In this document: piece after piece, positions 21,264-30,512 of the stretch
Layout of the letters: each line of letters starts with the position of its first letter
How positions within the stretch are numbered: the first letter of the stretch is position 1
DNA from: Clostridia bacterium
Lineage (GTDB): Bacteria; Bacillota; Clostridia; Oscillospirales; CAG-272
Direction: 5' to 3'
DNA: 51,366 nt
Assembly (NCBI GenBank): GCA_017481495.1
Contig: JAFUPC010000062.1
Coordinates: forward strand, 1-51,366
The notes under the pieces: generated by a model
Told to the model about the DNA's origin: nothing
Database searches by the model: none
What the model saw: only the letters and a program-made list of their open reading frames with translations
Position numbers and translations under genes: made by a program

Positions 21264-23366
21264 TTACTTTGTATAGAACAGTAAATCTCCGTATGCCGGA
21301 TACGGCCAGACCTCACGCGGCATGACGGGTTCCAGCGCATCCACTTCACAGCGCAGCTCTGCCATCAGCGGGACGATGATCTCCCCGCAGTACGCGGCGA
21401 GCGCGCCGTTTTTCTTCGGTTTGTCGGGAGAGGAAACGGCGTTTTCCAGCGTGCGCAGGGTATGGAATGCGGCGGCGGAATACTTGTTCAGAAGCGCAAG
21501 CGTTTCTTCTTCATACGGAAGCGCATCCCAGCAGGCAACGGACTTTGTGTCGCGGATGGTGTCGGACAGCGTCTTTTTATAGGAAGATACGGCGGGGAGG
21601 ATGTCGCGGCGCACCATGTTGATGAATGTCTGCGCTTCGATGTTGATGACCTTGCAGTAGTTTTCTTCGTTGATCTCCTTGCGGGCGGCAAGCTCGGTCT
21701 CGGAGAAGACCTTGTTGTCCACAAACAGGCGGATGTTCTTTTCATCGAGATAATGGGACAGTGCCTCCGGGGTGGTGCGGTAGTTGGAAAGACCGCGCTC
21801 TGCCGCCTCGTGAATCCACGATTCGTCGTAGCCGTTGCCGTTGAACAGAATGCGCTTGTGCTCCTTGATGGTGTCGCGGATGAGGTCGTGTAGTGCCGTT
21901 CCGAAATCGTCCGCCGCTTCCAGAACGTCGGCAAATTCTTTTAAGACCTGTGCAACGGCGGTGTTGATGACAATGTTGCAGCTGGCAGGGGATGCGGAGG
22001 AGCCGAGCATACGGAACTCGAACTTGTTGCCGGTGAACGCAAACGGAGATGTGCGGTTGCGGTCGGTGGTGTCTTTGGGGAACTTCGGCAGGACGTGAAC
22101 GCCAATGCGCATCATCTCGCGGTCGCGCGCATCATACAGCGAATCGGTCTCGATCGCTTCGAGAATCGCGGTCAGCTCGTCGCCTAAGAACATCGAAACG
22201 ATGAACGGCGGTGCTTCGTGCGCGCCGAGACGGTGGTCGTTGCCCGCGGAGGCAACGGAGATGCGGAGCATATCCTGATACTTGTCCACCGCTTTGATGA
22301 CGGCGACGAGGAACAGTAAAAACTGCGCATTGTCATGCGGGGTTTCGCCCGGTTCCAAGAGGTTGATGCCGGAGTTGGTCGTCATCGACCAGTTGTTGTG
22401 CTTGCCGGAACCGTTGACACCGTAGAACGGCTTTTCGTGGAGCAGACAGACAAGGCCGTGCTTGCGCGCGACTTTCTGCATGACATCCATGATGAGCTGG
22501 TTGTGGTCGCAGGCGATGTTGGTCGTTGCGAAAATGGGGGCAAGCTCATGCTGTGCGGGTGCGGCTTCGTTGTGTTCGGTCTTGGCAAGAACGCCGAGCT
22601 TCCAAAGCTCATCGTCGATCTCCGCCATGAACGCCTTGATGTGCGGACGGATGGTGCCGAAATAGTGGTCGTCCATCTCCTGCCCCTTGGGCGCTTTTGC
22701 ACCGACGAGTGTTCTGCCGCAGAAGCGCAGGTCGGGACGCTTTTCGTACAGGTCGAGTGGCACGATGAAATATTCCTGCTCACAGCCGACGGTGGTCTTG
22801 ACGGTCGTGTCGGTCGTGTTGCCGAACAGGCGCAGAACGCGCACCGCCTGCTTGCTTAATGCTTCCATTGAACGCAGAAGCGGCGTTTTCTGGTCGAGTG
22901 CTTCGCCGCCGAACGAGCAGAATGCGGTCGGGATATAGAGCGTATTGTCGCGGATGAACGCAAACGAGGTCGGATCCCATGCGGTGTAGCCGCGCGCTTC
23001 AAAGGTCGCACGCAGACCGCCGGACGGGAACGAGGACGCATCGGATTCGCCTTTGGTCAGCTCCTTGCCGGAGAACTCCATGATGATCTTGCCGTCGGAT
23101 GTGGGACTGATGAAGCTGTCATGCTTTTCCGCCGTGATGCCCGTCATCGGCTGGAACCAGTGCGTGTAGTGCGTGGCGCCGCGTTCGATTGCCCAGTCCT
23201 TCATCGCGTTTGCGACGACGGATGCCGTTTCGGGGTCGAGGCGCTTGCCGTAATGCAGGGATGCCTGCATCATGCGGAACGTCTCCTTGGGCAGCTTGGA
23301 CTTCATGGTGGCTTCGTCAAATACCATCGACCCGAAGGTCTCGGTGAGGTTCTTGGCTTCTGTCAT
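21264..23366 (-). CDS. glnN: Glutamine synthetase type III
   Basis: A 700-aa enzyme, the length typical of GSIII and much longer than GSI, making glutamine from glutamate, ammonia and ATP. Recognised by FGSMVFDEATMKSKLP at the start, THYTHWFQPMTG, the family-specific FYGVNGSGKHNNWSM, AGNDHRLGAHEAPPFI and NRTSPFAFTGNKFEFRM, which carry ATP, metal and glutamate ligands. GSIII is found in Bacteroidetes, cyanobacteria and many Clostridia. It has a perfect consensus promoter about 50 bp upstream. No nitrogen-regulatory gene is adjacent. Confidence 0.97.
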   Translation of the reverse strand: MTEAKNLTETFGSMVFDEATMKSKLPKETFRMMQASLHYGKRLDPETASVVANAMKDWAIERGATHYTHWFQPMTGITAEKHDSFISPTSDGKIIMEFSGKELTKGESDASSFPSGGLRATFEARGYTAWDPTSFAFIRDNTLYIPTAFCSFGGEALDQKTPLLRSMEALSKQAVRVLRLFGNTTDTTVKTTVGCEQEYFIVPLDLYEKRPDLRFCGRTLVGAKAPKGQEMDDHYFGTIRPHIKAFMAEIDDELWKLGVLAKTEHNEAAPAQHELAPIFATTNIACDHNQLIMDVMQKVARKHGLVCLLHEKPFYGVNGSGKHNNWSMTTNSGINLLEPGETPHDNAQFLLFLVAVIKAVDKYQDMLRISVASAGNDHRLGAHEAPPFIVSMFLGDELTAILEAIETDSLYDARDREMMRIGVHVLPKFPKDTTDRNRTSPFAFTGNKFEFRMLGSSASPASCNIVINTAVAQVLKEFADVLEAADDFGTALHDLIRDTIKEHKRILFNGNGYDESWIHEAAERGLSNYRTTPEALSHYLDEKNIRLFVDNKVFSETELAARKEINEENYCKVINIEAQTFINMVRRDILPAVSSYKKTLSDTIRDTKSVACWDALPYEEETLALLNKYSAAAFHTLRTLENAVSSPDKPKKNGALAAYCGEIIVPLMAELRCEVDALEPVMPREVWPYPAYGDLLFYTK

Positions 23367-23416
23367 ATTGTAATCCTTTCGTTTTGAGGGGTGAAATCGG
23401 ATATGTATTCATAATA

Positions 23417-23445
23417 ATTATACACCATTTTCATGTACCTGTCAA
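23417..23445 (-). promoter_or_regulatory. Sigma-A promoter of glnN
   Basis: Minus strand TTGACA (23445-23440), a 17-bp spacer, TATAAT (23422-23417). Confidence 0.85.
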
Positions 23446-23525
23446 CAATAATTTTTCCGCCCAGCATAAAGTGAGGGGAATGTGCCGATACTGAAATCAA
23501 AAACAGGACAGGACGGTACTTTATC

Positions 23526-23975
23526 ATGGAAATGCGGAAAGAGACCCTCTGCGCACCTGCGGCGGGCATTCTGTGCAAAAACAAAACGGGCGGCACTTTC
23601 ACCGTCGCCTTTGATGACGAGCGCGATGGCGATGTCGTTTCCCCGGTCGGCGGAGTGGTGACGGCAGTGGAAAAGCACGGCGGAAGAATTGCCCTCCGGA
23701 CGGAGGGCGGGATGAATGTCATTCTTGAAATCGGTGGGAGAGGAGAGAAAATGCGCACCGCAAATACCGCACGGCAGATGTGCCACGCCTATGTTGCACC
23801 GGGTGACACGGTGTTCCCCGGACAGCGCCTTCTGCACGCGGAATTGTCCCGCATCCGGTTTTTCGGCGGGGAAAGTGTATGCGTTGTGACCGCAGATGGA
23901 ACCCCTGCCGTCAGACGGCGGGAAACCGGCGAGCGCGTGATGGCCGGGCAGACGCCGGTGATGGATTTTGTTTGA
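23526..23975 (+). CDS. EIIA-Glc-like domain protein lacking catalytic histidines
   Basis: A 149-aa protein with the layout of PTS glucose-type EIIA: CAPAAGILCKNKTGG at the start, GDVVSPVGGVVTAVEKHGG in the middle, then the paired strands and a C-terminal VAPGDTVFPGQRLLHAELSRIR. In active EIIA two histidines 15 residues apart flank the site, the second in an 'LIHIGIDT' context. Here that text reads VILEIGGRG, so the phosphorylated histidine is Glu, and the first position is Gly within KHGGRIAL. No EIIB or EIIC is nearby. It could be a regulatory or decayed paralogue. The ribosome-binding site is weak (GGACGG). Confidence 0.7.
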   Translation: MEMRKETLCAPAAGILCKNKTGGTFTVAFDDERDGDVVSPVGGVVTAVEKHGGRIALRTEGGMNVILEIGGRGEKMRTANTARQMCHAYVAPGDTVFPGQRLLHAELSRIRFFGGESVCVVTADGTPAVRRRETGERVMAGQTPVMDFV

Positions 23976-24034
23976 TGGATTGTATTGGGATTGAGGCACC
24001 TCGCAAAGATCCCAAACAAATCTCCCCAAACCCC

Positions 24035-24063
24035 TTGACATCCGCCGCGGTTCTGTGTTATAC
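24035..24063 (+). promoter_or_regulatory. Promoter of the GH99-like gene
   Basis: TTGACA (24035-24040), a 17-bp spacer, TTATAC (24058-24063), 45 bp before the gene start. Confidence 0.7.
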
Positions 24064-24107
24064 TTCTCTTGAATCAAAAATCATCCGAGAGGAGTAAAAC
24101 CAAAACC

Positions 24108-26222
24108 ATGAAAGAACAGATCTATTCGGAAAACCCTTCAGCCGGCGTAAACCTGATGGAACGCGGAGACGATAAGCACACCTATATCCTGCGCGGGGTG
24201 GACTGCACGGGCGGGGTGCGCGGCATCCGGCTTTGCTCGCATCACGCGGACGGGTGTTCCAAGGCGGTTGTGTATACCGGGGACGGCGTGTGCCGCGGTG
24301 TCGTCATGTGTACCAGCTACATCGGCGATGAGGAAACGTATGCGGACATCCTGCCCATCACCGGAGAGGGAACAACGGACATCCGCATTGTGACCGAGGG
24401 ACGGCTGACCTTGACGAAAGTCACCTTGCTGTCCGACAGCCCGTATGACGCGATTCACTACGAACCGATTCCCGACACGGCAGTCATCGACAACGGACAC
24501 GAAACGTGGGTCGCCGTCGATGAGCTTGGCAGAACCGTGAAAAACTGCGAGGATGTCCGCGCAAAGCGTGACCGCCAGGTCGGTATCTTCTACTGGACAT
24601 GGCGCGATCAGCAGGCCGCAAGTGAACCGCTGAACCTGAAAACAGTCCTGGAACAGTATCCCGGCGCGGAATACAATGATAAGCACCCCGTCTGGACAAA
24701 GGACAGCAAACCGACCGTCACCTCCTGGAACGAGCCGCTGTACGGCTATTATCTGAACCGCGACGAATACGTCATCCGCCGCCATGCGGTGCTGCTTGCC
24801 AATGCGGGCGTGGATTTCATTGTCTTCGACTGCACGAACGGTTCGCTTATCTGGAAGCAGTCCTACGAACCCCTGCTTGCCGGTCTGCGCGCGGCAAAGG
24901 CGGACGGCATCCGGGTACCCAAAGTCGCGTTCATGCTGAACTTCGGCATTGCGGAGACTGCTGAGAACATGATGCGCACCCTGTATCAGGACCTTTACAA
25001 ACCGGGACGGTATTCCGATCTCTGGTTCATGCTGGACGGCAAGCCGATGATTATGGGCTACCGCGGTTCACTGCCCGAAAAAGGTCTGTGCGACTACGAT
25101 ACCGCCGTTCTTGACGAGATTCGGAACTTCTTTTCGTTCCGCGCCGGACAGCCGTCCTACGGGCATGGCGATACCTGGCACGAACCGATGTGGGGATGGC
25201 TGGAAAAAGCGCCGCAGCACAAGTTCGGGGAGCGGGAAGACGGCTCGTGCGAAATGATGACCGTCGGTGTTGCACAGAACTGCAACGCGGAAAAGCTCTG
25301 CACCTGCTTCAACGCACCGCATACGTTCGGCCGCAGCTATACGCACGAATACGGCGAAGCGTTCCTTGACGAGGATTCCTACAAATACGGCTACAATTTC
25401 CAGGAGCAGTGGGAACGCGCGCTGGACTGCGATCCCGACATTGTTTTCATCACGGGATGGAACGAGTGGATCATGGGACGCTGGCATCAGCCGTGGTTTG
25501 AAGACGTCAACGACCCGCATCTGGCGTTTGTCGACCAGTATACGCCGGAATATTCTCGCGACATCGAAATGGATGCCGACTGCATCCGCGACAACTATTA
25601 TTTACAGCTCTGCTCCAACATCCGCCGGTATAAGGGCGCTGGAAAACGCCCCGCGGCATCCGCACCGAAGACCGCACCGACACCAAACGACTTTGCCGAT
25701 GTCCTGCCGGTCTATTACAACGACCGCGGCACGACCATCCACCGCGACTGTGATGGCTTCGGCGCGACCCATTATGTCAACGACACCGGCCGCAACGATA
25801 TCATCCGTGCCAAGGTCGCGCGCGATGACGTGAATCTCTATTTCTACGTTGCCTGCACAGAGGAGATCACCGCCCCCGCCGTGGAGAACTGGATGACCCT
25901 GCTTCTCAATACGGACGGAAATCCCGACACCGGCTGGAACGGCTATAACTACGTCATCAACCGCGCCCCCGCCGCCGACGGAAAAGCGGTTCTGGAAACG
26001 ATGACGTCCTCCGGCTGGAAATCCTGCGGGGAAGTTACGTACATTCTCGACAAAAACGAAATGGTCATCACCGTCCCCCGCGCCGCTCTCGGTCTGGAAG
26101 CTGACCCCGTCTCCCTTACCTTCAAGTGGGCGGATAACCTGCCGCTTGACGACATCATCTACTTCTACCGCGACGGCGATACCGCCCCCACCGGCCGCTT
26201 CTCCTACCTCTACCGTACGTAA
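24108..26222 (+). CDS. GH99/GH71-like glycoside hydrolase-type protein with C-terminal sugar-binding domain
   Basis: A 704-aa protein. Residues ~1-150 form a beta-rich N-terminal domain. ~150-490 resemble the barrel of GH99-like enzymes: IFYWTWRDQ, ANAGVDFIVFDCTNG, DLWFMLDGKPMIMGY and, near the end, FITGWNEWIMGRWHQPWFED, where the WNEW segment would be catalytic. ~525-704 look like a CBM9/DOMON-type module (TTIHRDCDGFGATHY, LLLNTDGNPDTGWNGYNY). There is no signal peptide, so it acts inside the cell. ATG at 24108 is chosen because GAGAGGAG precedes it; an upstream in-frame start at 24069 would lie before that site. Substrate unknown. Confidence 0.75.
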   Translation: MKEQIYSENPSAGVNLMERGDDKHTYILRGVDCTGGVRGIRLCSHHADGCSKAVVYTGDGVCRGVVMCTSYIGDEETYADILPITGEGTTDIRIVTEGRLTLTKVTLLSDSPYDAIHYEPIPDTAVIDNGHETWVAVDELGRTVKNCEDVRAKRDRQVGIFYWTWRDQQAASEPLNLKTVLEQYPGAEYNDKHPVWTKDSKPTVTSWNEPLYGYYLNRDEYVIRRHAVLLANAGVDFIVFDCTNGSLIWKQSYEPLLAGLRAAKADGIRVPKVAFMLNFGIAETAENMMRTLYQDLYKPGRYSDLWFMLDGKPMIMGYRGSLPEKGLCDYDTAVLDEIRNFFSFRAGQPSYGHGDTWHEPMWGWLEKAPQHKFGEREDGSCEMMTVGVAQNCNAEKLCTCFNAPHTFGRSYTHEYGEAFLDEDSYKYGYNFQEQWERALDCDPDIVFITGWNEWIMGRWHQPWFEDVNDPHLAFVDQYTPEYSRDIEMDADCIRDNYYLQLCSNIRRYKGAGKRPAASAPKTAPTPNDFADVLPVYYNDRGTTIHRDCDGFGATHYVNDTGRNDIIRAKVARDDVNLYFYVACTEEITAPAVENWMTLLLNTDGNPDTGWNGYNYVINRAPAADGKAVLETMTSSGWKSCGEVTYILDKNEMVITVPRAALGLEADPVSLTFKWADNLPLDDIIYFYRDGDTAPTGRFSYLYRT

Positions 26223-26230
26223 TCACTTTA

Positions 26231-26530
26231 AGCCCGGCTCTCGGAGTCGGGCTGAAAACTTCACTGCGCGCCATGCGCGCAACTTCACGGGGTGTTATGG
26301 GTGACGATGGCGATATGGTCTTGTGTAATGTGATTTCGACGATTTTGTAGGGGAGCCTATTAGGCTCCCGGTGATCTGAAAATCTTGCGCACCATTGAAA
26401 GATTTATCATATGTCACCGCGTAGCGGTGACCGCGGTCGGCATGAGGGTTTCGCTTCGCGAAACCGGGACGCCCCTACACATTGACAGCATCCCCAAGGG
26501 AAGGTTTTTCGGGAGCCTAATAGGCGCCCC
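26231..26530. repeat. Cluster of intergenic palindromes, copy R4
   Basis: The gap between two convergent genes holds a chain of perfect hairpins: AGCCCG/CGGGCT (26231-26253), GGGAGCCTATTAGGCTCCC (26351-26369), GTCACCGCGTAGCGGTGAC (26413-26431), GGTTTCGCTTCGCGAAACC (26447-26465), then GACGCCCCTACA, CCCCAAGGGAAGGTTTTTCG, and GGGAGCCTAATAGGCGCCCC ending about 26530. The parts are shared with 35095-35240 and 46540-46670. No gene is seen. Confidence 0.7.
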
Positions 26531-26559
26531 TATAAAATCATTGGAATCGCACAGCATAA

Positions 26560-26597
26560 AACAACAGGCACCGCCTCCGGCGGTGCCCATTTTCTCT
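26560..26597. terminator. Bidirectional terminator between convergent genes
   Basis: GGCACCGCC (26567-26575) pairs with GGCGGTGCC (26579-26587) across a 3-nt loop. CATTTTCT follows on the plus strand and TGTTGTTTT on the minus strand. Confidence 0.75.
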
Positions 26598-26618
26598 CAA
26601 TAAAATTCTATAACCATA

Positions 26619-28538
26619 TCAGCAGAACTGATGCCGTTTTCCCATGAATCTGGAAACGTCAAATACCGGATGAATTTCCGGCTCCACACGGTTGAAGTAT
26701 GCGATCAGCGCATCAAACTTCGCCGCAGCATCTTCCTGCATTCCGTCCGCACGGTATGCACACGCTTCCGCGTAGATGGTGGATGCCTGTGCGTGATAAA
26801 GCAGGTATTCCCACGACTGCTTCTGCGTTGCCGGAATGTGCGGGCGCGCAATGTTGCGGGTGATGACGGGCATGAAGTCCGCGATGATGCCGGGGATCTT
26901 CGCAAATTCGCGTGCCTTGTCCTCATCGACAGCAGGCTTTTCGCCGCGCTGGTATGCCGGGTCAAACAGGTCGGACAGCACGGAGAGATACCGCCAGACC
27001 TTGATGCCGTCGGTGCCGAATGCGTTCGTGAAATAGTCGCGGGCGATGTCGGAGAACGCCGCGTCCTTGTTCCAGAGGGTCTCCGCCATGGCAAGCATCG
27101 GCAGGGAGGTCGGGAAGAACACGCGCTGGGTCTGACAGCTGTTCATGCCGTTCAGACCGATCTTGCAGAGATTGCGCATATCCTCGGCAACAGTCTTTGC
27201 CAGCTGAATGGAACCGGGGTCGTTGACCTGGTCGAAGATCATGTGATAGTCGTAATCGAAGCTGTCGCCGCGGAACATTTCCTGCCACTTGCGCAGACGG
27301 GCGACGTTTTCGGCTACGGTGCGCGGCATCGTCAGCTTGTTCTTTTCATACGGGGAAAGCTCCACTGCCGCAACCTCTTCTTCGTTTACGGTGTAGGAGG
27401 CGGAATAGGTGCGCGTGATGGGCGCAAACATGAGGACGAAACGGTCCTGATTTTTGATGACCTCGTGTTTCGGCTCCCAGAGCAGGTCAACGTAGATGAG
27501 GAAGACGATCTTTGTGTCAATGCCCTTTGCCGTCAGCTTTTCGTCAAGCTCGTTGAGCATCATCACATAGTAGTCGGCGGGTAGCGCCTTGCAGCGGTCG
27601 CATTCACAGTGGTTGTTGGAGCCGTCCGCAAGCCAGAAGTGCAGATAATCCACATCCGGATGCTCCTCGCAATAGTCTGCGATGGCACTTGTGACGGTCG
27701 CGCGCACGGCGGGATTGGAGTAGCAGAGGTTCGTGTTCAGCGGAACACCGCCCCACCAGTCGCGTTTGCCGTTGACCTTGGCGAGACAAGCGGCGATGGA
27801 TTCCGGCGGCTCGTAACCGATGGGTGCCCAGGTCGTGCCGGGAACACCAAACGGTTCGCACGTCCAGGAGTGACCGACTGCGTGATACATAAGACCGCGT
27901 TTTGTGATTTCGCCGCGGAGCATATCGTACATACCGTCCAGCTCGTCCTCGGTGATGGGTTCCGCGGGCATCGTGGGATTGGATGCGTGGCTGTACCAGC
28001 GGGTGAAAAATTCATACGGTTTCTTGAACTGTACGAAATAGCCGTTCATTGCGATCTTCGGCAGGAAGTCGATCATGTCGGCAACATGCTCGTAGGAGAC
28101 CGCGCCTTCAATGCAGACCGCACGGTGACGGTAGGAAGCCGCTTCCGCGATGTAGACGGGGGTTGCTTCGGGAACGCACTTCGGAATGATGTCGCCGTCC
28201 TTGCCGGGGCGCAGGAACGCGCATCCCAGCGCGCGCAGATAACGGTAGACCGCGATCAGGACACTGCGGGGATTCGTACCGGTGATGATGCCGGCACCAC
28301 CGGAGACGTTGACGTAGATCGCATCGTCGCGGCGCGGGTCGTCGACCTTGGGAAGCAGAGCGTCAAACGCACCGTCACAGCCGATATACAGCGCATTTTT
28401 ATGGTTTTCGTCATAACCGTCGGACGAAATGCGGGAGATGCGCGCATCACGGTCCATGCGTTTCAGGTATTTGTGCAGCTCGTCGGCGGCGTATGCGACG
28501 GTCCTGTCACCGCCGAGTTGTGTGAGTTTCCAGTTCAT
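26619..28538 (-). CDS. DUF4838 (glycoside-hydrolase-like) protein
   Basis: A 639-aa protein. Residues ~1-130 resemble the N-terminal domain of alpha-glucuronidase/hexosaminidase-type hydrolases (AADELHKYLKRMD, then GTNPRSVLIAVYRYLRALGC). ~150-450 match DUF4838, with YLHFWLADGSNNHCECDRC, the family's acidic-plus-cysteine signature. The C-terminal third is helical. DUF4838 proteins are presumed glycan hydrolases but have no proven reaction that I know of. No signal peptide is seen. A consensus promoter lies ~80 bp upstream, divergent from the ADP-ribosylglycohydrolase-family gene, and the gene converges on the GH99-like gene. Confidence 0.85.
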   Translation of the reverse strand: MNWKLTQLGGDRTVAYAADELHKYLKRMDRDARISRISSDGYDENHKNALYIGCDGAFDALLPKVDDPRRDDAIYVNVSGGAGIITGTNPRSVLIAVYRYLRALGCAFLRPGKDGDIIPKCVPEATPVYIAEAASYRHRAVCIEGAVSYEHVADMIDFLPKIAMNGYFVQFKKPYEFFTRWYSHASNPTMPAEPITEDELDGMYDMLRGEITKRGLMYHAVGHSWTCEPFGVPGTTWAPIGYEPPESIAACLAKVNGKRDWWGGVPLNTNLCYSNPAVRATVTSAIADYCEEHPDVDYLHFWLADGSNNHCECDRCKALPADYYVMMLNELDEKLTAKGIDTKIVFLIYVDLLWEPKHEVIKNQDRFVLMFAPITRTYSASYTVNEEEVAAVELSPYEKNKLTMPRTVAENVARLRKWQEMFRGDSFDYDYHMIFDQVNDPGSIQLAKTVAEDMRNLCKIGLNGMNSCQTQRVFFPTSLPMLAMAETLWNKDAAFSDIARDYFTNAFGTDGIKVWRYLSVLSDLFDPAYQRGEKPAVDEDKAREFAKIPGIIADFMPVITRNIARPHIPATQKQSWEYLLYHAQASTIYAEACAYRADGMQEDAAAKFDALIAYFNRVEPEIHPVFDVSRFMGKRHQFC

Positions 28539-28618
28539 CGGGTTTTTGCCATCCTTTCGTGTTGAGAATCATGTGTAGAAATTGAAGAAATGCAGGGTTC
28601 CGGAGTTTTGCTGATTCC

Positions 28619-28647
28619 ATTATATCAAATTTATGGAAATAAGTCAA
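28619..28647 (-). promoter_or_regulatory. Promoter of the DUF4838 gene
   Basis: Minus strand TTGACT (28647-28642), a 17-bp spacer, TATAAT (28624-28619). It is only 30 bp from the divergent promoter at 28677. Confidence 0.8.
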
Positions 28648-28676
28648 GAGAATCGTCAAAATGTACGAGAAAAGTC

Positions 28677-28705
28677 TTGAAAATTTTTGGAAATTATGGT
28701 ATCAT
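28677..28705 (+). promoter_or_regulatory. Promoter of the ADP-ribosylglycohydrolase-family gene
   Basis: TTGAAA (28677-28682), a 17-bp spacer, TATCAT (28700-28705). It is divergent from the DUF4838 promoter, so the pair may share one operator. Confidence 0.7.
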
Positions 28706-28791
28706 ATAACCATTCCACACCGCCGCACGGCAGAATACACCGTGTCTGCGGTAAAAATCGTTTTATCAGAAACCGGAAAGGAAATCACATC

Positions 28792-30126
28792 ATGGCAAGA
28801 AATCAGGCATGGGTGCATTTTGCGCCCGAAATGGTAACAGAATGGATGCAGTGCATGGAGGAGGGACTCGACGTCGAGAGCTACCGCGCACTGTGTGAAG
28901 ATATTGCCGGGCGCGGCACCGACTGGGATGACATCGCGTGGGAGGTTGCAAAGAAGATGCACGCCGCTCCCCGCCGTGCGGATTATCCGTATGAGGAGCC
29001 GTCCGATTATGCGGGAATTCTCGCCGCGCGTCCCGAAAAGCGGCATCCGATGGAACCGGTTTGCCCGTGCAAAATGGAGGACAAGGTGCGCGGTGCGTGG
29101 ACGGGCAGAATCGCCGGCTGTCTGCTCGGTAAGCCGGTCGAGGGAATGCGCCGCCCGCAGCTGTACAAGATTCTCGGCGCAACGGACAACTACCCGATGC
29201 ACAAGTACATCACCCGCGCGGAGTTTTCCGAGGAGCTGGTAAAGGAAGCCAACATTTGGTTAGGCGGAACCTGGGCGGACAACATCGGCGGCATTGAACC
29301 GGAGGACGACGATACCAACTACACGGTCTTCGGCATGAAGATGATCCAGTGCTACGGCAAGAATTTCTCCTCCGACGACGTCATGGACGGCTGGATGCGG
29401 TTCATTCCGTATCTGAACCTCTGTACGGCGGAGCGTGTCGCATACCGCAACGGCGCGGCGGGACTGTATGCACCCGACAGTGCGACCTACCGCAATCCGT
29501 ACCGCGAATGGATCGGCGCGCAGATCCGCGGCGACTTCTTCGGCTATATCAATCCGGGCAACCCCGAGGCGGCGGCTTCGATGGCGTACCGCGATGCGGC
29601 GATCTCCCACATCAAGAACGGCATCTACGGCGAAATGTTCTGCACCGCGATGGTCGCGGCAGCGGCGGCGACCGACGACATCATGACCATCATCGAAGCG
29701 GGTCTGGACGAGATTCCGGCAAAGTGCCGTCTGCGCGAGGACGTCGAGCGGGTGCTTGCATGGCACAGAGACGGCCTTGGGCGCGAAGCCATCATCGATA
29801 AAATTCACGAAACCTACAACGAAAACACGTCCCACGGCTGGTGCCACACCAATTCCAATGCGATGATCGTCACGATGGCACTGCTTGTCGGCGAGGGCGA
29901 TTTCGGAAAATCCGTCTGCGCGGCCGTCCAGGCGGCATTCGACACCGACTGCAACGGTGCGACCGTCGGTTCCATCATCGGTATGCGCAACGGCATCGCG
30001 GGCATTCCGGAATACTGGTCGGCTCCGTTCGGCGGACGGCTTTTGACCTCCATTCAGGACAACAACAACGTGTCTGTCGAAGACCTTGCGGCGGAAACAA
30101 TCCGCATCATGAAAAGCGAGAAGTGA
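28792..30126 (+). CDS. ADP-ribosylglycohydrolase-family enzyme
   Basis: A 444-aa protein from ATG at 28792, preceded by AAAGGA. The N-terminal ~95 residues are an extra domain. The all-helical, dinuclear-metal hydrolase follows: VRGAWTGRIAGCLLGKPVEG (~102-121), the metal-binding EPEDDDTNYTVF, and near the end AFDTDCNGATVGSIIGMRNG. Family members remove ADP-ribose from proteins or nucleotides. This long subfamily, commonly beside glycan genes in Clostridia, may instead cleave another N- or O-glycoside. Cytoplasmic. Divergent from the DUF4838 gene, with which it may form one regulated unit. Confidence 0.88.
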   Translation: MARNQAWVHFAPEMVTEWMQCMEEGLDVESYRALCEDIAGRGTDWDDIAWEVAKKMHAAPRRADYPYEEPSDYAGILAARPEKRHPMEPVCPCKMEDKVRGAWTGRIAGCLLGKPVEGMRRPQLYKILGATDNYPMHKYITRAEFSEELVKEANIWLGGTWADNIGGIEPEDDDTNYTVFGMKMIQCYGKNFSSDDVMDGWMRFIPYLNLCTAERVAYRNGAAGLYAPDSATYRNPYREWIGAQIRGDFFGYINPGNPEAAASMAYRDAAISHIKNGIYGEMFCTAMVAAAAATDDIMTIIEAGLDEIPAKCRLREDVERVLAWHRDGLGREAIIDKIHETYNENTSHGWCHTNSNAMIVTMALLVGEGDFGKSVCAAVQAAFDTDCNGATVGSIIGMRNGIAGIPEYWSAPFGGRLLTSIQDNNNVSVEDLAAETIRIMKSEK

Positions 30127-30157
30127 GCGGCGACTTTCATTATAATCAAACTCGCCC

Positions 30158-30186
30158 TTGCATTTTCCATCAAAATGTAGTATAAT
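30158..30186 (+). promoter_or_regulatory. Promoter upstream of the small ORF and CD3324 gene
   Basis: TTGCAT (30158-30163), a 17-bp spacer, TATAAT (30181-30186). Confidence 0.65.
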
Positions 30187-30250
30187 AAATATCAAAGACG
30201 CAAACGCACACCGTCTGCGCAAATTCATGTCGAAAGGAGTTGAAGTACGA

Positions 30251-30304
30251 ATGATTCACAGCATCATGAACACAAACGGAACGGAAAAGGTGATTTCCGC
30301 ATAA
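30251..30304 (+). CDS. Possible 17-aa leader peptide
   Basis: ATG at 30251 follows AAAGGAG at 12-nt spacing and encodes MIHSIMNTNGTEKVISA, then TAA. It stands 65 bp after a good promoter and 208 bp before the CD3324-type gene, with a GC-rich, hairpin-forming stretch between. It could be a regulatory leader or the broken start of a lost gene; I cannot tell which. Confidence 0.3.
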   Translation: MIHSIMNTNGTEKVISA

Positions 30305-30512
30305 CTCCTTTGGCGGCAAAATAAGCACCTCCCTCCGCGTGGAAATGCCGGACTCTCAGCCGGTATTTTCCGTCCTTGTACGGGGAGAGGGGCGGCTCCT
30401 TGGTTCTCCGGCATTCGCGGCTGGATGACGGCGAACACTTTGTTTTCAACACTTTGTCTGCAAAGAGACGGATATTTTGTTCCAAAGAGAAAAAACAAAG
30501 GAGCAGCGTGCA

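Noticed and set aside
19791..21284. 497-codon open frame on the plus strand
   Set aside because: Lies opposite the phosphodiesterase-LamG gene, whose motifs are clear; no ribosome-binding site and no recognisable protein.
23442..24077. 211-codon open frame on the minus strand
   Set aside because: Opposite the EIIA-like gene, whose plus-strand translation carries family motifs.
26631..28565. Two ~317-codon open frames on the plus strand
   Set aside because: Both are opposite the DUF4838 gene and share no family signature.
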